From positions 1-15,111 of the forward strand of contig CAZXUQ010000009.1 of NCBI GenBank assembly GCA_964644075.1: DNA of 15,111 nt, read 5' to 3'. The notes under the pieces were generated by a model. The model worked only from the letters and a program-made list of their open reading frames with translations, searched no databases and was not told the DNA's origin. This document shows, piece by piece, positions 7,701-15,111 of this stretch; within the stretch, counting starts at the first letter, position 1, and every line of letters starts with the position of its first letter. The stretch comes from JAGOMW01 sp964644075. GTDB taxonomy: Bacteria > Patescibacteriota > Gracilibacteria > BD1-5 > UBA2023. Made by a program: the position numbers and the translations under genes.

Positions 7701-8519
7701 ATGGACAAATACAGACACATCATAAGCGGAGCCCTCGTTCTCGTGGGTGCTTTCCTGCTTTTCACGCTTTTACTGAAGGTGGCAAGTCCATCTGATGAAG
7801 TCGTGCAAAAACCAAAACAAAACGATCCAATAACTGTGAAGTCAGAGGTTAAACAAACACCAGTGCAAACTGGATCTACTTTGACCCATTCTGGAGTTAC
7901 TAACTTCCATGTGCCAAACCTCGAGTGGGAATCTCGAGATGTCACTCTTGCCGATGGACGTACTCTTCACTATGTATTTGGTGAAGGGAACCCGAAGGAG
8001 GTGGCGCTCAGTCCTGAAGAATTCAAAAAGGCTCAGGATCAATGCCCAACAGCTACAGACGCAGACTATATTCGATCATTCTGTTCGGAAGAGTCTGGAT
8101 ATATGTCTTCAGAGGTTGAAAAATATCTCTTGCTTGCGCTTTCTGATGCTGGGTGGACAGACCTTTTGACTTCATGTAAAGAAAACCTTACTCATGGAGA
8201 TATCTCGATTGATCCGAGTGATCCATTGCGACCAAATTTTTCTAGCGTATCCCAATCTGGTTACGCAGATATGAACAACTGGATCACTATTGATGATCAG
8301 GGCAGAAAAAATCTGAATGCTGGACGCTTACTTTACCTGATGCAATGGCTACGTGCTGGAACTGATGCATCCTGGAAAGATTACAATGGTGAAGAACCTT
8401 CCCCATATAGCGATAAAACTTGTGTAGACCGCTATGCTGGCGATATTTTGAAAAACTTATCATTAGCTATGCAGTACTATACGAGACCTCTAGAGTCTCT
8501 TTGAAAATCAAAACCGTAA
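7701..8519 (+). CDS. Membrane-anchored extracytoplasmic protein of unknown function, cassette gene 1
   Basis: ATG 7701 with good Shine-Dalgarno AGGA. In the recoded genome translation runs through TGA 8502 as Gly and ends at TAA 8517 (272 residues); under the standard code it ends at TGA 8502 (267 residues, ...RPLESL). One membrane anchor at about 8-27 (IISGALVLVGAFLLFTLLLK), then a polar Gln/Lys/Thr-rich linker (30-65) and a soluble domain with four cysteines (115, 128, 159, 241) that could form two disulfides outside the cell. None of its 16 glycines uses TGA, and it uses CTT, CTG, TTA and TTG leucines more than its neighbours. No family recognised. It sits 81 bases before the CHAP gene and shares its orientation; a joint role at the cell wall is inference. 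Confidence 0.8.
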
Positions 8520-8590
8520 CTTAAAGAAAGGAAAACTATTTTCGGCATCTAATACTCATTTGAAGCTTTGTAAATTTGACTATTTGTTTG

Positions 8591-8594
8591 AAGG
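8591..8594 (+). promoter_or_regulatory. Shine-Dalgarno AAGG before the CHAP gene
   Basis: AAGG ends 6 bases before ATG 8601, the same spacing as in the first cassette gene. It supports the start, which also gives a complete signal peptide. Confidence 0.55.
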
Positions 8595-8600
8595 TAAACC

Positions 8601-9383
8601 ATGAAACGTCGTACTTTTCTTTCCGTTGCAATCTCCTCGAGCTTGATTGGACTCAGCTTCGGTGCTACGCAAATCGCACCGTCGAACCGTGTCAATCTTT
8701 TCCTGGACAGCTCAAGTCCATTCACCACGAGTGATTGGACGACGGCAACTTCGATAACGATTGGAACAGTGAAGGTTTTGAAATCAACACCTAACACCGA
8801 TTTCTACCTGAGTCTCAACATACCCAACTTGGGCGTATCGGGTACGGGTAAACGGTTTCGGTTAGACTCAGTGAGCTCTCTCGGTAGCTCTCAGTCGCGC
8901 ATCAGCGATACGTTCAACTCTGTGAGTGGACAGTGTGTCGATTTCGCGAAAGCGATGATCGGCAGTACGAGTCTCACGAGCACATGGCACACTGGAACAA
9001 AAATCTCAGACATCCCAGTAGCCCAACGTACCGCTCAGATCCTGCCAGGAACAATGATTGCGTACTTCAACGGATCATCCACGTATCCAGCCGATGGAAC
9101 TGGGCATGTTGCCATCGTCCTCAGCGTCACTACTGATGGACTCAATGTCGTGGATCAAAACTTCGTCAATGGTTTTTCCCTCAAGGTAGGGACGACCACT
9201 TACGGGTACTCTACGGCGAATACGCTCATCGGTAAACACTTCATGCCGTGGGCCGATACTTCGGCACGACGTGCAGCAGGACAATATCACATCGTAGATC
9301 TGTATTGAGCTAATCAAAAACCCAAACACATAATAGCTACACTCTCTCGCCTCAATTCTGAGTGCGAAAAGAGAGGAGCGTAA
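8601..9383 (+). CDS. Secreted CHAP-domain amidase/peptidase, cassette gene 2
   Basis: CHAP domains cleave peptidoglycan amide or peptide bonds, or amidate/deamidate glutathionylspermidine-type substrates, using Cys-His. Seen: signal peptide at 1-22 (MKRRTFL then a hydrophobic core to LSFGA), a ~80-residue N-terminal region, then the CHAP core with QCVDFAKAM (Cys112), LPGTMIAYF, DGTGHVAIV (His169) and VVDQNF (Asp185/Asn187 as possible third residue). Standard-code end is TGA 9306 after HIVDLY (235 residues), a natural domain end. Reading TGA as Gly adds 25 unrelated residues to TAA 9381, 7 bases before the terminator hairpin. All 20 glycines of the 235 residues are GGN. Likely acts outside the cytoplasm on its own or another bacterium's wall. 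Domain call firm, biological target unknown. Confidence 0.85.
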
Positions 9384-9390
9384 ACAATTT

Positions 9391-9420
9391 AATCCCCCCG
9401 CAAAACTTTGCGGGGGGATT
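9391..9420. terminator. Strong bidirectional hairpin between the CHAP gene and dnaX
   Basis: An arm with six C's (9391-9404) pairs exactly with an arm with six G's (9407-9420), giving a 13-14-bp GC-rich stem with a tiny loop. It follows the extended CHAP stop by 7 bases and the dnaX stop (9423) by 2 bases on the other strand. The U-tracts are short on both strands, so termination would depend on stem strength. Confidence 0.85.
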
Positions 9421-9422
9421 TC

Positions 9423-10883
9423 CTAAAACACTCAGTCAGCGATATGTGCCGATCATGCTCCTTCCTGGAGCGTACACTCAATCCTCCAGTCCCCACTAAA
9501 GAGAGAAGTAGCGACCTCTGCGATGATATTTTTTACCTTGGGGATATTTACACGGTCATAGTTCCACTTTTTCGAGAAGATGAGAGTGAGAGCGCTACCC
9601 TCTATCCCAAATCGTGCAGTTTTGAGGTCGAGAGCAAGTGCTGGTTGGTTATTTTTTATCTCGGCGATGAGACTCGGGAAAGAGAAAGATCGAGATTCTC
9701 GGTTTCAAATTCTCGGTTCTAGAGGAGGAGTTTCTCACTCTGTTTTGCTCACTTCAGTTTTTGGTATCGTTTCTGTCTTTGGTGGCTCTTCCTTTTTTTC
9801 TTCTTTTTTTGGGCTCGTGACCTCTGCCAGAGGCGCTTTTTTTGCTGGTGGAGTATAGGTGACCTCTACTTTTGTATCACCTCTTTTTGCTATCCGCAGA
9901 AGTGTGAGCTCGATGAGGAGCATACCATCAGGGATAGTACGGATACGTCCGTATGCTCACTCGAAAAAATCCATCAGTTCGCTATATGTAGAGAAACTCA
10001 TGTCATCAATATGTGCGACCATGAGATCACGAAGGCGATACATCATCTGGTCAAAAAATGATCGTACCTGAACATGGCGCTCACGAAGCGTCTCGATGAT
10101 AGACTGGGTAGTCGGTATATCTAGAGAGACGAGGGAGTTGATACAGGCATCGATGAGCGTATCCTCCACGAGAGAGAGCGTATAGCGTACATGCTCGGTC
10201 GATACTTCACTATCTATGACATTTTGCTCGAGGAGTGTGAGGGCATCTCGGAGTCATCCACGAGCGGATTTCGCTATTATTCCGAGAGCTTCTTTTTCTG
10301 CTTTTATATGCTCAGTTTGGCATACGTATTCGAGACGAGTGATGATGTCTTCGAGTCCGATCTTGCGGAAGTCGAACCTGAGCGTACGTGAGCGGATCGT
10401 CTCTGGGACTTTTTCGATCTCTGTCGTCGCGAGGATAAATTTCACATGCACTGGTGGCTCTTCGAGAGTTTTGAGGAGCGCGTTAAATGCTCCTGTCGAG
10501 AGCATATGGACCTCATCGATGATATAGACTTTGTACTGTCACTGATTGGGTTCAAATCGTGCTCGTTCGATGAGTTCGCGGATATTGTCGACTCAGGTAT
10601 TGCTCGCTGCGTCGATCTCGATCACATCGAGCATAGTGCCACTGTCGAACGCCTGACAGTTCGCACACTCGTGGCATGGGTTCCCATCTCGGAGACTCGT
10701 ACAGTTCACGGCTTTCGCGAGGATACGTGCGCTCGTCGTCTTCCCAGTTCCACGCGATCCATGGAAAAGATAGGCATGACTCGTACGTCATGAGCGGAGA
10801 CTATTTCTGAGGATGCGAGTGATGTAGTCCTGACCGATGACAGAGTCCCAGTCTCGTGGACGGTAGCGAGTGTAGAGTGACAT
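9423..10883 (-). CDS. dnaX: DNA polymerase III subunit gamma/tau DnaX
   Basis: ATPase of the replicative clamp loader, linking it to polymerase and helicase. 486 residues, ATG 10883 to TAG 9423, on the short side for tau. Seen: LYTRYRPRDWDSVIGQ at the N-terminus, Walker A GSRGTGKTT at 42-50, zinc cysteines 61, 70, 73 and 76, EIDAASNTGVDNIREL at 89-104, Walker B VYIIDEVHML at 119-128, then TGAFNALLKTLEEPP and the sensor region ILATTEIEKVPETIRSRT. A Lys/Glu/Pro-rich linker (about 340-375) precedes a ~100-residue tail. Nine TGA codons are read as Gly, including that of ASNTGVD, a nearly invariant Gly. The linker carries three in-phase A-rich slippery heptamers. Last gene of a three-gene minus-strand run, but with a promoter of its own. 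Confidence 0.97.
9793..9843 (-). other. Candidate programmed -1 frameshift region in dnaX
   Basis: Within the linker, three slippery heptamers lie in the same codon phase (X XXY YYZ): A AAA AAA at 9843-9837, A AAA AAA at 9810-9804 and A AAA AAG ending at 9793. The first is followed after 3 bases by a hairpin CCTCT-GGC-AGAGG (9833-9821). A -1 shift at the first would read about 62 further codons to TAA at 9651-9649, replacing the tau tail. E. coli dnaX uses the A AAA AAG heptamer plus a stem-loop to make gamma. Confidence 0.4.
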
Positions 10884-10891
10884 TACACTTC

Positions 10892-10919
10892 ACTATATGA
10901 AAAAGAGAGAGAAAGGCAA
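10892..10919 (-). promoter_or_regulatory. Candidate dnaX promoter with near-zero leader
   Basis: Minus strand: TTGCCT (10919-10914), 16-bp spacer, TATAGT (10897-10892), then 8 bases to ATG 10883. Transcription would begin at or within a few bases of the start codon. No Shine-Dalgarno motif is present. Confidence 0.4.
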
Positions 10920-10960
10920 TCTCTCTGGAAAAAATAATTTTGATCAAACTTTTCTCCCTC

Positions 10961-11650
10961 CTATCTCCAGTTTTTCCCGACCATTTTTTCGACTATATCA
11001 AATACTCGACGAAATCTCCCTCGTGGTTTGCGACGAAAACAGAGGAGCCAGATGGCAAAGTTGGTCGTAAAAAGGTAGACAGGGTAGAGGAGATCCTCAT
11101 AGGCGAGAGAGTTCGCTGCGATGATCGCGAGGAGTCAGCCGATCCATGAGAGGAGCCATGCTTGGGAGTCCTCGGTTTCTGGATGGTGATAGAGTTTGGT
11201 AAATATCGCGACAGCACCCATCATTTCGATAAAAGTATTTGCCGTGATCAGCGCGATATCGATCTCTCTCTCAGTGATCCTCAGTGTCTCGAGGAGCGAT
11301 GGACTATGGTTCGCTATCACCCAAAAAAGCAGACACAGCATCGAAATAGAGAAATAGAAACTCTCGAGCCCAGTGAATTTTACAAATCCATATCGAAAAG
11401 AGAGAACGATCACGATAAACTGCGTGATGGCAAATACGATGGTGAGAATTATGGTCGTGATGCTTCCGAGTTCATAGGCACCGATGAGGACACAGATGGT
11501 CGCTATCTGATAGAGGAGCCATCCGACGACATTTGGCTTAGTTTTGCCCTCGAGGATCGAGTAGATATAGCGTATCATCGATGCAGCGACACACACCGTC
11601 GAGAGTATGAGGATGATGAGAAAGATGTCTATTTCAAGAGTAGGAGTCAT
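10961..11650 (-). CDS. Seven-helix membrane protein resembling PQ-loop/SWEET-type transporters
   Basis: 229 residues, ATG 11650 to TAG 10961; one TGA (11137) read as Gly lies in WIGGLLAII and joins the last two helices to the rest. Seven hydrophobic helices are visible at about 8-32, 40-60, 64-85, 97-114, 128-152, 163-180 and 186-203. The loop KTKPNVVGWLLYQIA before helix 2 and the later TEDSQAWLLSWIG before helix 6 look like an internal repeat, which fits a 3+1+3 topology. The PQ dipeptide itself is absent (KPN in its place), so the family assignment is inference. The C-terminus is strongly basic (RRKPRGRFRR) and should be cytoplasmic. Second gene of the run 12115-9423, 18 bases after the preceding stop, no Shine-Dalgarno. 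Confidence 0.75.
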
Positions 11651-11668
11651 AGAGATATGAAGAAATAT

Positions 11669-12115
11669 TTATTCGTATTCGTCGGCTTCCTCTACCGCAT
11701 CATCGATAAATTGATTTACGAAACTCTTCGAGAGTATGAGGATGCCGAGTCCTATGAGAAGTGACGCTATTGCAGAGAGAGTAGAGTGGTTTGGAAAAAG
11801 ATACTGATCTGCGAGCGCCCAGATCCCTCGCCAGAACAGGATAATCGCCGCTCATACAAAAAATGCTTCTACACGCTTCATCCAGAGCTCTGTGAGAGTG
11901 TAGTGGTGACGAAACAATCGGAAATGTCTGACTTTCTCCAGAGTATTGAGCAGGCGGTCATAAAAAGTTTTTCGAGGATGGAGTTTCGAGAAAAATCTAC
12001 TTCCAAAGGGTGCGGATTCTTCGACTTGGCGAGTCATCCACTTTTCCGCATTTTCGAGCTTTCTCTTGAGGGTTTCTATTTCTGTGAGGAGTTCCTGTTC
12101 TTTTTTTGTCGTCAT
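11669..12115 (-). CDS. Coiled-coil protein with two C-terminal membrane helices, function unknown
   Basis: 148 residues, ATG 12115 to TAA 11669, with one TGA (codon 11854-11852) read as Gly at the start of the first helix (FFVGAAIILFWRGIWAL). The N-terminal ~30 residues form a clear heptad-type coiled coil (QELLTEIETLKRKLENAEKW), followed by a basic amphipathic middle (FSKLHPRKTFYDRLL, RHFRLFRHHY). Two helices follow at about 85-103 and 113-132, and the tail is acidic (DDAVEEADEYE). No family recognised. First gene of the run leading through the seven-helix protein to dnaX. A TATGAT box (minus strand, near 12131-12126) lies 11-16 bases upstream of the ATG. Confidence 0.75.
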
Positions 12116-12144
12116 GCGTTTACTCTATCATAAGAGGGATTTTT

Positions 12145-12172
12145 TTGCAAAAAATCACGATTTTTCTATAAT
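12145..12172 (+). promoter_or_regulatory. serS promoter
   Basis: TTGCAA (12145-12150), 16-bp spacer, TATAAT (12167-12172). Expected start of transcription is about 12179, giving a 20-base leader without Shine-Dalgarno. The -35 lies in a 14-bp perfect palindrome (TTTTTTGCAAAAAA, 12141-12154), so the intergenic region could also serve the divergent gene at 12115. Confidence 0.6.
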
Positions 12173-12199
12173 CCCTTCTATATCCGCTAAAACTCCTCT

Positions 12200-13501
12200 A
12201 TGATCGATATCAAAATACTGCGAAACAATCCCGAAATCGTCCGTAAAACTCTCCACGATAAAGTCGTCAAATGAGTGGATCTGGATGAGGTGATCCGTCT
12301 GGATACCGAGCGAGTGAGACTCCAGCAGGAACTCGATACCCTCCGTGCTCGGAAAAATGAGATATCCGCGAGTATGGGGAAGGTGAAACCTGAGCCAAGC
12401 GTCCTCGAAGAGGCAAAAACTGTGAAAGAAAAAATACAATCTCTCGAACCTGAGTACGATCGTGTCGAGGGAGAATTTCTCACCCTCTATAAGCGTATCC
12501 CAAATATCGCCACAGAGGATACACCAGTCGGACTCACTGAAGAGGAAAACGTCACCGTGAAACAGTGGGGGACGATCCGAAATTTCGACTTCCCAGTACG
12601 AAACCATGCTGAAATCGCTGAGATCCGTGGCTGGATCGATAAGGAAAGAGCTGCCAATGTCGCTTGAGCCCGTTTTGCCTATCTCAAGGGTGATCTCGTG
12701 AAGCTCCAGTTTGCTCTGATCCAGTGGGTTATGGATACCCTCTGAGATAGTTCGGTCCTCGATCGAGTGATCGCAGAGCATGGACTCAAGGTCTCGAATA
12801 AACCATTCACCCCAGTCCTCCCACCATACATGATCAAGACTGCTCCATACGACATGATGGATCGTCTCGAACCTCGTGAAGAGCGCTACAAGATCGAGTG
12901 ACAGGACCTCTGGCTCCAGGGATCAGCCGAGCACGTGCTCGGATCGATGCACGCAGGAGAGATCTTCTCCGAAGCTGAGATGCCAGTGCGCTATCTCGGA
13001 TATGCGACGAGCTTCCGCGGTGAGGCGGGGACATATGGGAAAGATATGGAAGGGATCATCCGTATGCACCAGTTCGATAAGCTCGAGATGGAGTCATTCT
13101 CGACGGCTGAGACAGCACATGACGAGCACCTCCTCTTCTCAGGACTCCAGGAGCACCTCATGCAATCTCTCGAAATCCCATACCAGAAACTCCAGAAGTG
13201 TACCTTCGACATCGGAAAACCCAATGCAAAATGATCTGACATCGAGGCGTGGCTCCCAGGGCAAGGGAAGTATCGTGAGACGCATACTGCTGACTACATG
13301 AGCGACTACCAGGCACGCAGACTCCAGACTCGAGTTCGTCGAACGAGTGGAGATGTCGAGCTCATCCATACCAACGATGCGACAGCATTTGCTTGCGGAC
13401 GAGCACTCGTCGCGATCATGGAGAACTACCAAAATGCTGATGCCACCATCACTATCCCGAAAGTGCTCCGCAGTTATATGGGAGGGAAGGAAATTATTTA
13501 G
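12200..13501 (+). CDS. serS: Seryl-tRNA synthetase
   Basis: Charges tRNA-Ser with serine in the cytoplasm. 433 residues, ATG 12200 to TAG 13499, typical length. The N-terminal IDIKILRNNPEIVRKTL and the long coiled-coil tRNA-binding arm (about 28-110) are seen. Class II motifs are present: motif 2 FRGEAGTYGKDMEGIIRMHQF begins at residue 272, and motif 3 around NDATAFACGRALVAIMENYQ has its Arg at 401. DIEAWLPGQGKYRE and YQARRLQTR are also SerRS signatures. Five TGA codons are read as Gly (first at 12272), so under the standard code the gene splits into pieces. SerRS contacts the long arm and core of tRNA-Ser rather than the anticodon. It is followed after 22 bases by an unrelated AT-rich gene. 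Confidence 0.97.
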
Positions 13502-13523
13502 TTTTACTAATTGTTTGTACGTT

Positions 13524-14510
13524 ATGAATAAAATTAGAATAATGTTCTCTTACTTTACAAAATACTCTTTTGTAATATGAGTCGTATGATTTGTACTTAT
13601 TCTAGTTGCCATTATTTTCAAACTTGAGTATGCTGATAACTCGAGTTTTTACATTAAGTTACTTGTAGAGATGCTTAGTACTACGTGAGTATCCCTCTTA
13701 ATTGCTAGCTTCTTTAGTTATACCACATCAACAAAAGAGTTTATTGATAATATTACTCAATATTTGAAAGACATAGTGATTGATAAAACTTTTCTGGCAA
13801 ATCTTGATGGCATTTCAAAAATACAAGCACTATCTTCTTTGATAAAACCATCAAATCAAGATAAGCAAGTCTATTCACACATAGAAAATTATTATGATAA
13901 ATTTATACAGGAGGTTTTGGATGTAACAAAAAAAAATATAAGGACGGAATATGTTGTAACTTCAGAAGTTCTATATGATAAGACTCATAAAAGATTGTTT
14001 TGTAGAAATAAAATTAGGTATAGACTGTATCCGTCTATTCACTGATATGAGCCAATTAAAATTCAATTTGAATTAAAAGATGCTTTATCTAATTGTAAGC
14101 GGATTATTGTTTGATCTTGATCCCAAACTTCACTAATTGATTTAAATGAAACAAAAATAAAAGAACAAGAACATGAAGAATGAAGTATGAGAAAAATAGA
14201 GATTGAACTCAATAACTCTTCGATAAAAGAATGTGAACACCTAGTTGTTAATATTGATTTAGTTGAGTATTGAATTGAAAATGAAGATTCCTATCTATGC
14301 TCATTTAAATCACTTTTACCTACAGAAGGTTTTAATTTCACCTTAAAATATGAGGAATGATTGAGAGTGCTTGAGCACCACTTTTTTTCATATTGAGTAG
14401 ACGCAGTTATTAATGAAAATCCTTGAGTTGATTTACAGTATATAGTAAATTGATGGCTTCAACAAGGAACAGCTATTGTATTTTTGTTAAAAAAAGTTAC
14501 TAGTGAGTAA
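13524..14510 (+). CDS. Two-helix membrane protein with large cytoplasmic domain, AT-rich, TGA-rich
   Basis: 328 residues, ATG 13524 to TAA 14508. It contains 12 in-frame TGA codons, so only one short piece of it is visible under the standard code; 12 of its 15 glycines are TGA. Helices at about 15-33 and 45-66 (LVEMLSTTGVSLLIASFF) are followed by KEFIDNITQYLKDIVIDKTFLANL and a ~230-residue soluble domain with beta-rich stretches (KIQFELKDAL, HLVVNIDLVEYG, GWLQQGTAIVFLL). The layout resembles uncharacterised two-helix proteins scattered through bacterial accessory regions, some near defence genes; I do not recognise a named family. Composition is far more AT-rich than serS and the GNAT gene on either side, suggesting acquisition from, or retention with, a low-GC genome that shares UGA=Gly. 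Confidence 0.85.
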
Positions 14511-14521
14511 GGATTATAGCA

Positions 14522-15055
14522 ATGTTCTTCCTCTGAAATCTTCATCTCCCTCTCACTACTTCCCGCCTCGAAACCCCTCGATGTATCCTTGTCCCATTCT
14601 CCACCGATGGACGAGTGGATATCCGAGAGCTGCAGGAGGAGTTTTGCCGAGCTAATAAAAATCTCTACGTCTCCCCATTTCTCCCCACATACGAGCAAGA
14701 GGTAGAGTTCGTGAAGCAAACTGAAGAGAAAATCGCAAGGGGTGAAGAGTTCGAGAATTTCATCATAGAACGCGAGACAGGTAAGCTCCTCGGTGCATGA
14801 GGGCTCCGAGTGCTCAAATCTGGGGAACTCAATATCGGTATCTGGATACGAGAGGATGAGCACGGGAAGTGATATGCTACAGAAGTCTATAGCGCACTGA
14901 TCGACTGGGCGAGAGAAAATACGGACTTTCCATATCTCCGTCACGCACTCCATCCAGACAATATCGGAAGTCGTAAGCTCGTAGAGAAGTTTGGCGGAGT
15001 TCTCAAAGAACAAAAAACGGAGAGAGGACATCATATCTACCATATTTTTCTCTAG
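14522..15055 (+). CDS. GNAT-family N-acetyltransferase (RimJ/RimL-like)
   Basis: 177 residues, ATG 14522 to TAG 15053, preceded by AAGGA (14508-14512) overlapping the stop of the previous gene. Transfers acetyl from acetyl-CoA to an amine; the acceptor is unknown. Seen: TSRLETPRCILVPF (15-26, typical RimL opening), GELNIGIWIREDEHGKGYATEVYSALIDWA (about 101-130) with the acetyl-CoA loop H-G-K-G-Y-A at 114-119, and HPDNIGSRKLVEKFGGVL (144-161), the classic N-x-x-S-x-x-x-x-E-K-x-G block. Three TGA codons are read as Gly (residues 5, 93, 117). The one at residue 117 is the second Gly of the acetyl-CoA loop, so the enzyme would be dead or truncated without recoding. Confidence 0.93.
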
Positions 15056-15082
15056 TTTTCGTCACTTCTTTTGATTTTTTTC

Positions 15083-15110
15083 GTCTCTCACTATACTGGA
15101 GACAGTTTTT
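15083..15110 (+). terminator. Weak hairpin after the GNAT gene, possible terminator
   Basis: GTCTC (15083-15087) can pair with GAGAC (15099-15103) around an 11-base loop, followed by a T-run at 15106-15110. The stem is short and the window ends here, so this is only a candidate. Confidence 0.25.
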
Positions 15111-15111
15111 A

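Noticed and set aside
11162..11764. Plus-strand frame of 200 codons opposite the seven-helix gene
   Set aside because: Very charged, low-complexity shadow of hydrophobic codons; the minus-strand frame has seven membrane helices and a proper stop.
12155..12781. Long open frame on the minus strand opposite serS (208 codons)
   Set aside because: It is antisense to the conserved N-terminal half of SerRS, shows no family pattern and is Phe/Ser/Ile-rich as expected of a shadow of CTC/GAG-biased codons.
14459..15043. Minus-strand open frame of 194 codons opposite the GNAT gene
   Set aside because: The plus-strand GNAT motifs are unambiguous and this frame has no recognisable domain or promoter.
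1..15111. TGA as tryptophan (Mycoplasma-type code) or selenocysteine
   Set aside because: TGG is used for Trp at normal sites, TGA falls at conserved Gly positions, the number of sites is far too high for Sec and no SECIS-like elements are apparent.
1..15111. tRNA, CRISPR array or insertion sequence
   Set aside because: Intergenic spaces are short and I found no cloverleaf-like region, no regularly spaced repeats and no transposase.

Overview
The window reads as one genome segment only if TGA is a glycine codon and TAA/TAG are the sole stops (NCBI table 25). Under the standard code murC, tsaC, miaA, dnaX, serS and several other genes break into fragments at in-frame TGAs. Under table 25 each becomes one full-length gene, and many TGAs fall on glycines that are conserved in the family. 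UGA=Gly is known from the candidate phyla Gracilibacteria (BD1-5) and Absconditabacteria (SR1), both Patescibacteria/CPR, so I assign the window to that group; I cannot separate the two from this sequence. By hand I count about 61 in-frame TGA codons in 15 genes.

Layout. 3-2077 (+): a metallo-beta-lactamase-fold protein cut by the window edge, then a DUF1361-type membrane protein. 2074-2523 (-): an AT-rich NERD-like nuclease gene, visible only in the recoded reading, divergent from murC. 2615-4843 (+): murC, a 69-aa membrane protein and tsaC, ending in a terminator hairpin. 7467-4873 (-): an AI-2E-type transporter, miaA overlapping it by one base, and an unknown 143-aa gene overlapping miaA by 20 bases. 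7701-9383 (+): a two-gene cassette for an anchored Cys-containing protein and a secreted CHAP amidase. 12115-9423 (-): a coiled-coil/membrane protein, a seven-helix PQ-loop-like protein and dnaX. 12200-15055 (+): serS, an AT-rich 328-aa membrane protein extremely rich in TGA glycines, and a GNAT acetyltransferase.

The core genes cover wall precursor synthesis (murC), tRNA modification (tsaC for t6A37, miaA for i6A37), aminoacylation (serS) and replication (dnaX). The accessory genes fall into two classes. The cassette has no internal TGA, clear Shine-Dalgarno sites and TGA exactly where each protein looks finished, suggesting a standard-code donor. The three AT-rich genes (2074-2523, 4873-5304, 13524-14510) do use TGA, the last in 12 of 15 glycines, which fits a donor or ancestry sharing the recoding.

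Most native starts lack a Shine-Dalgarno motif, and two core genes (murC, dnaX) have a -10-like box so close to the ATG that transcripts could be leaderless. No gene-free stretch exceeds 300 bases; the longest is 7468-7700, holding a promoter for the transporter and a 22-bp perfect palindrome. I saw no tRNA, rRNA, CRISPR array or insertion sequence.
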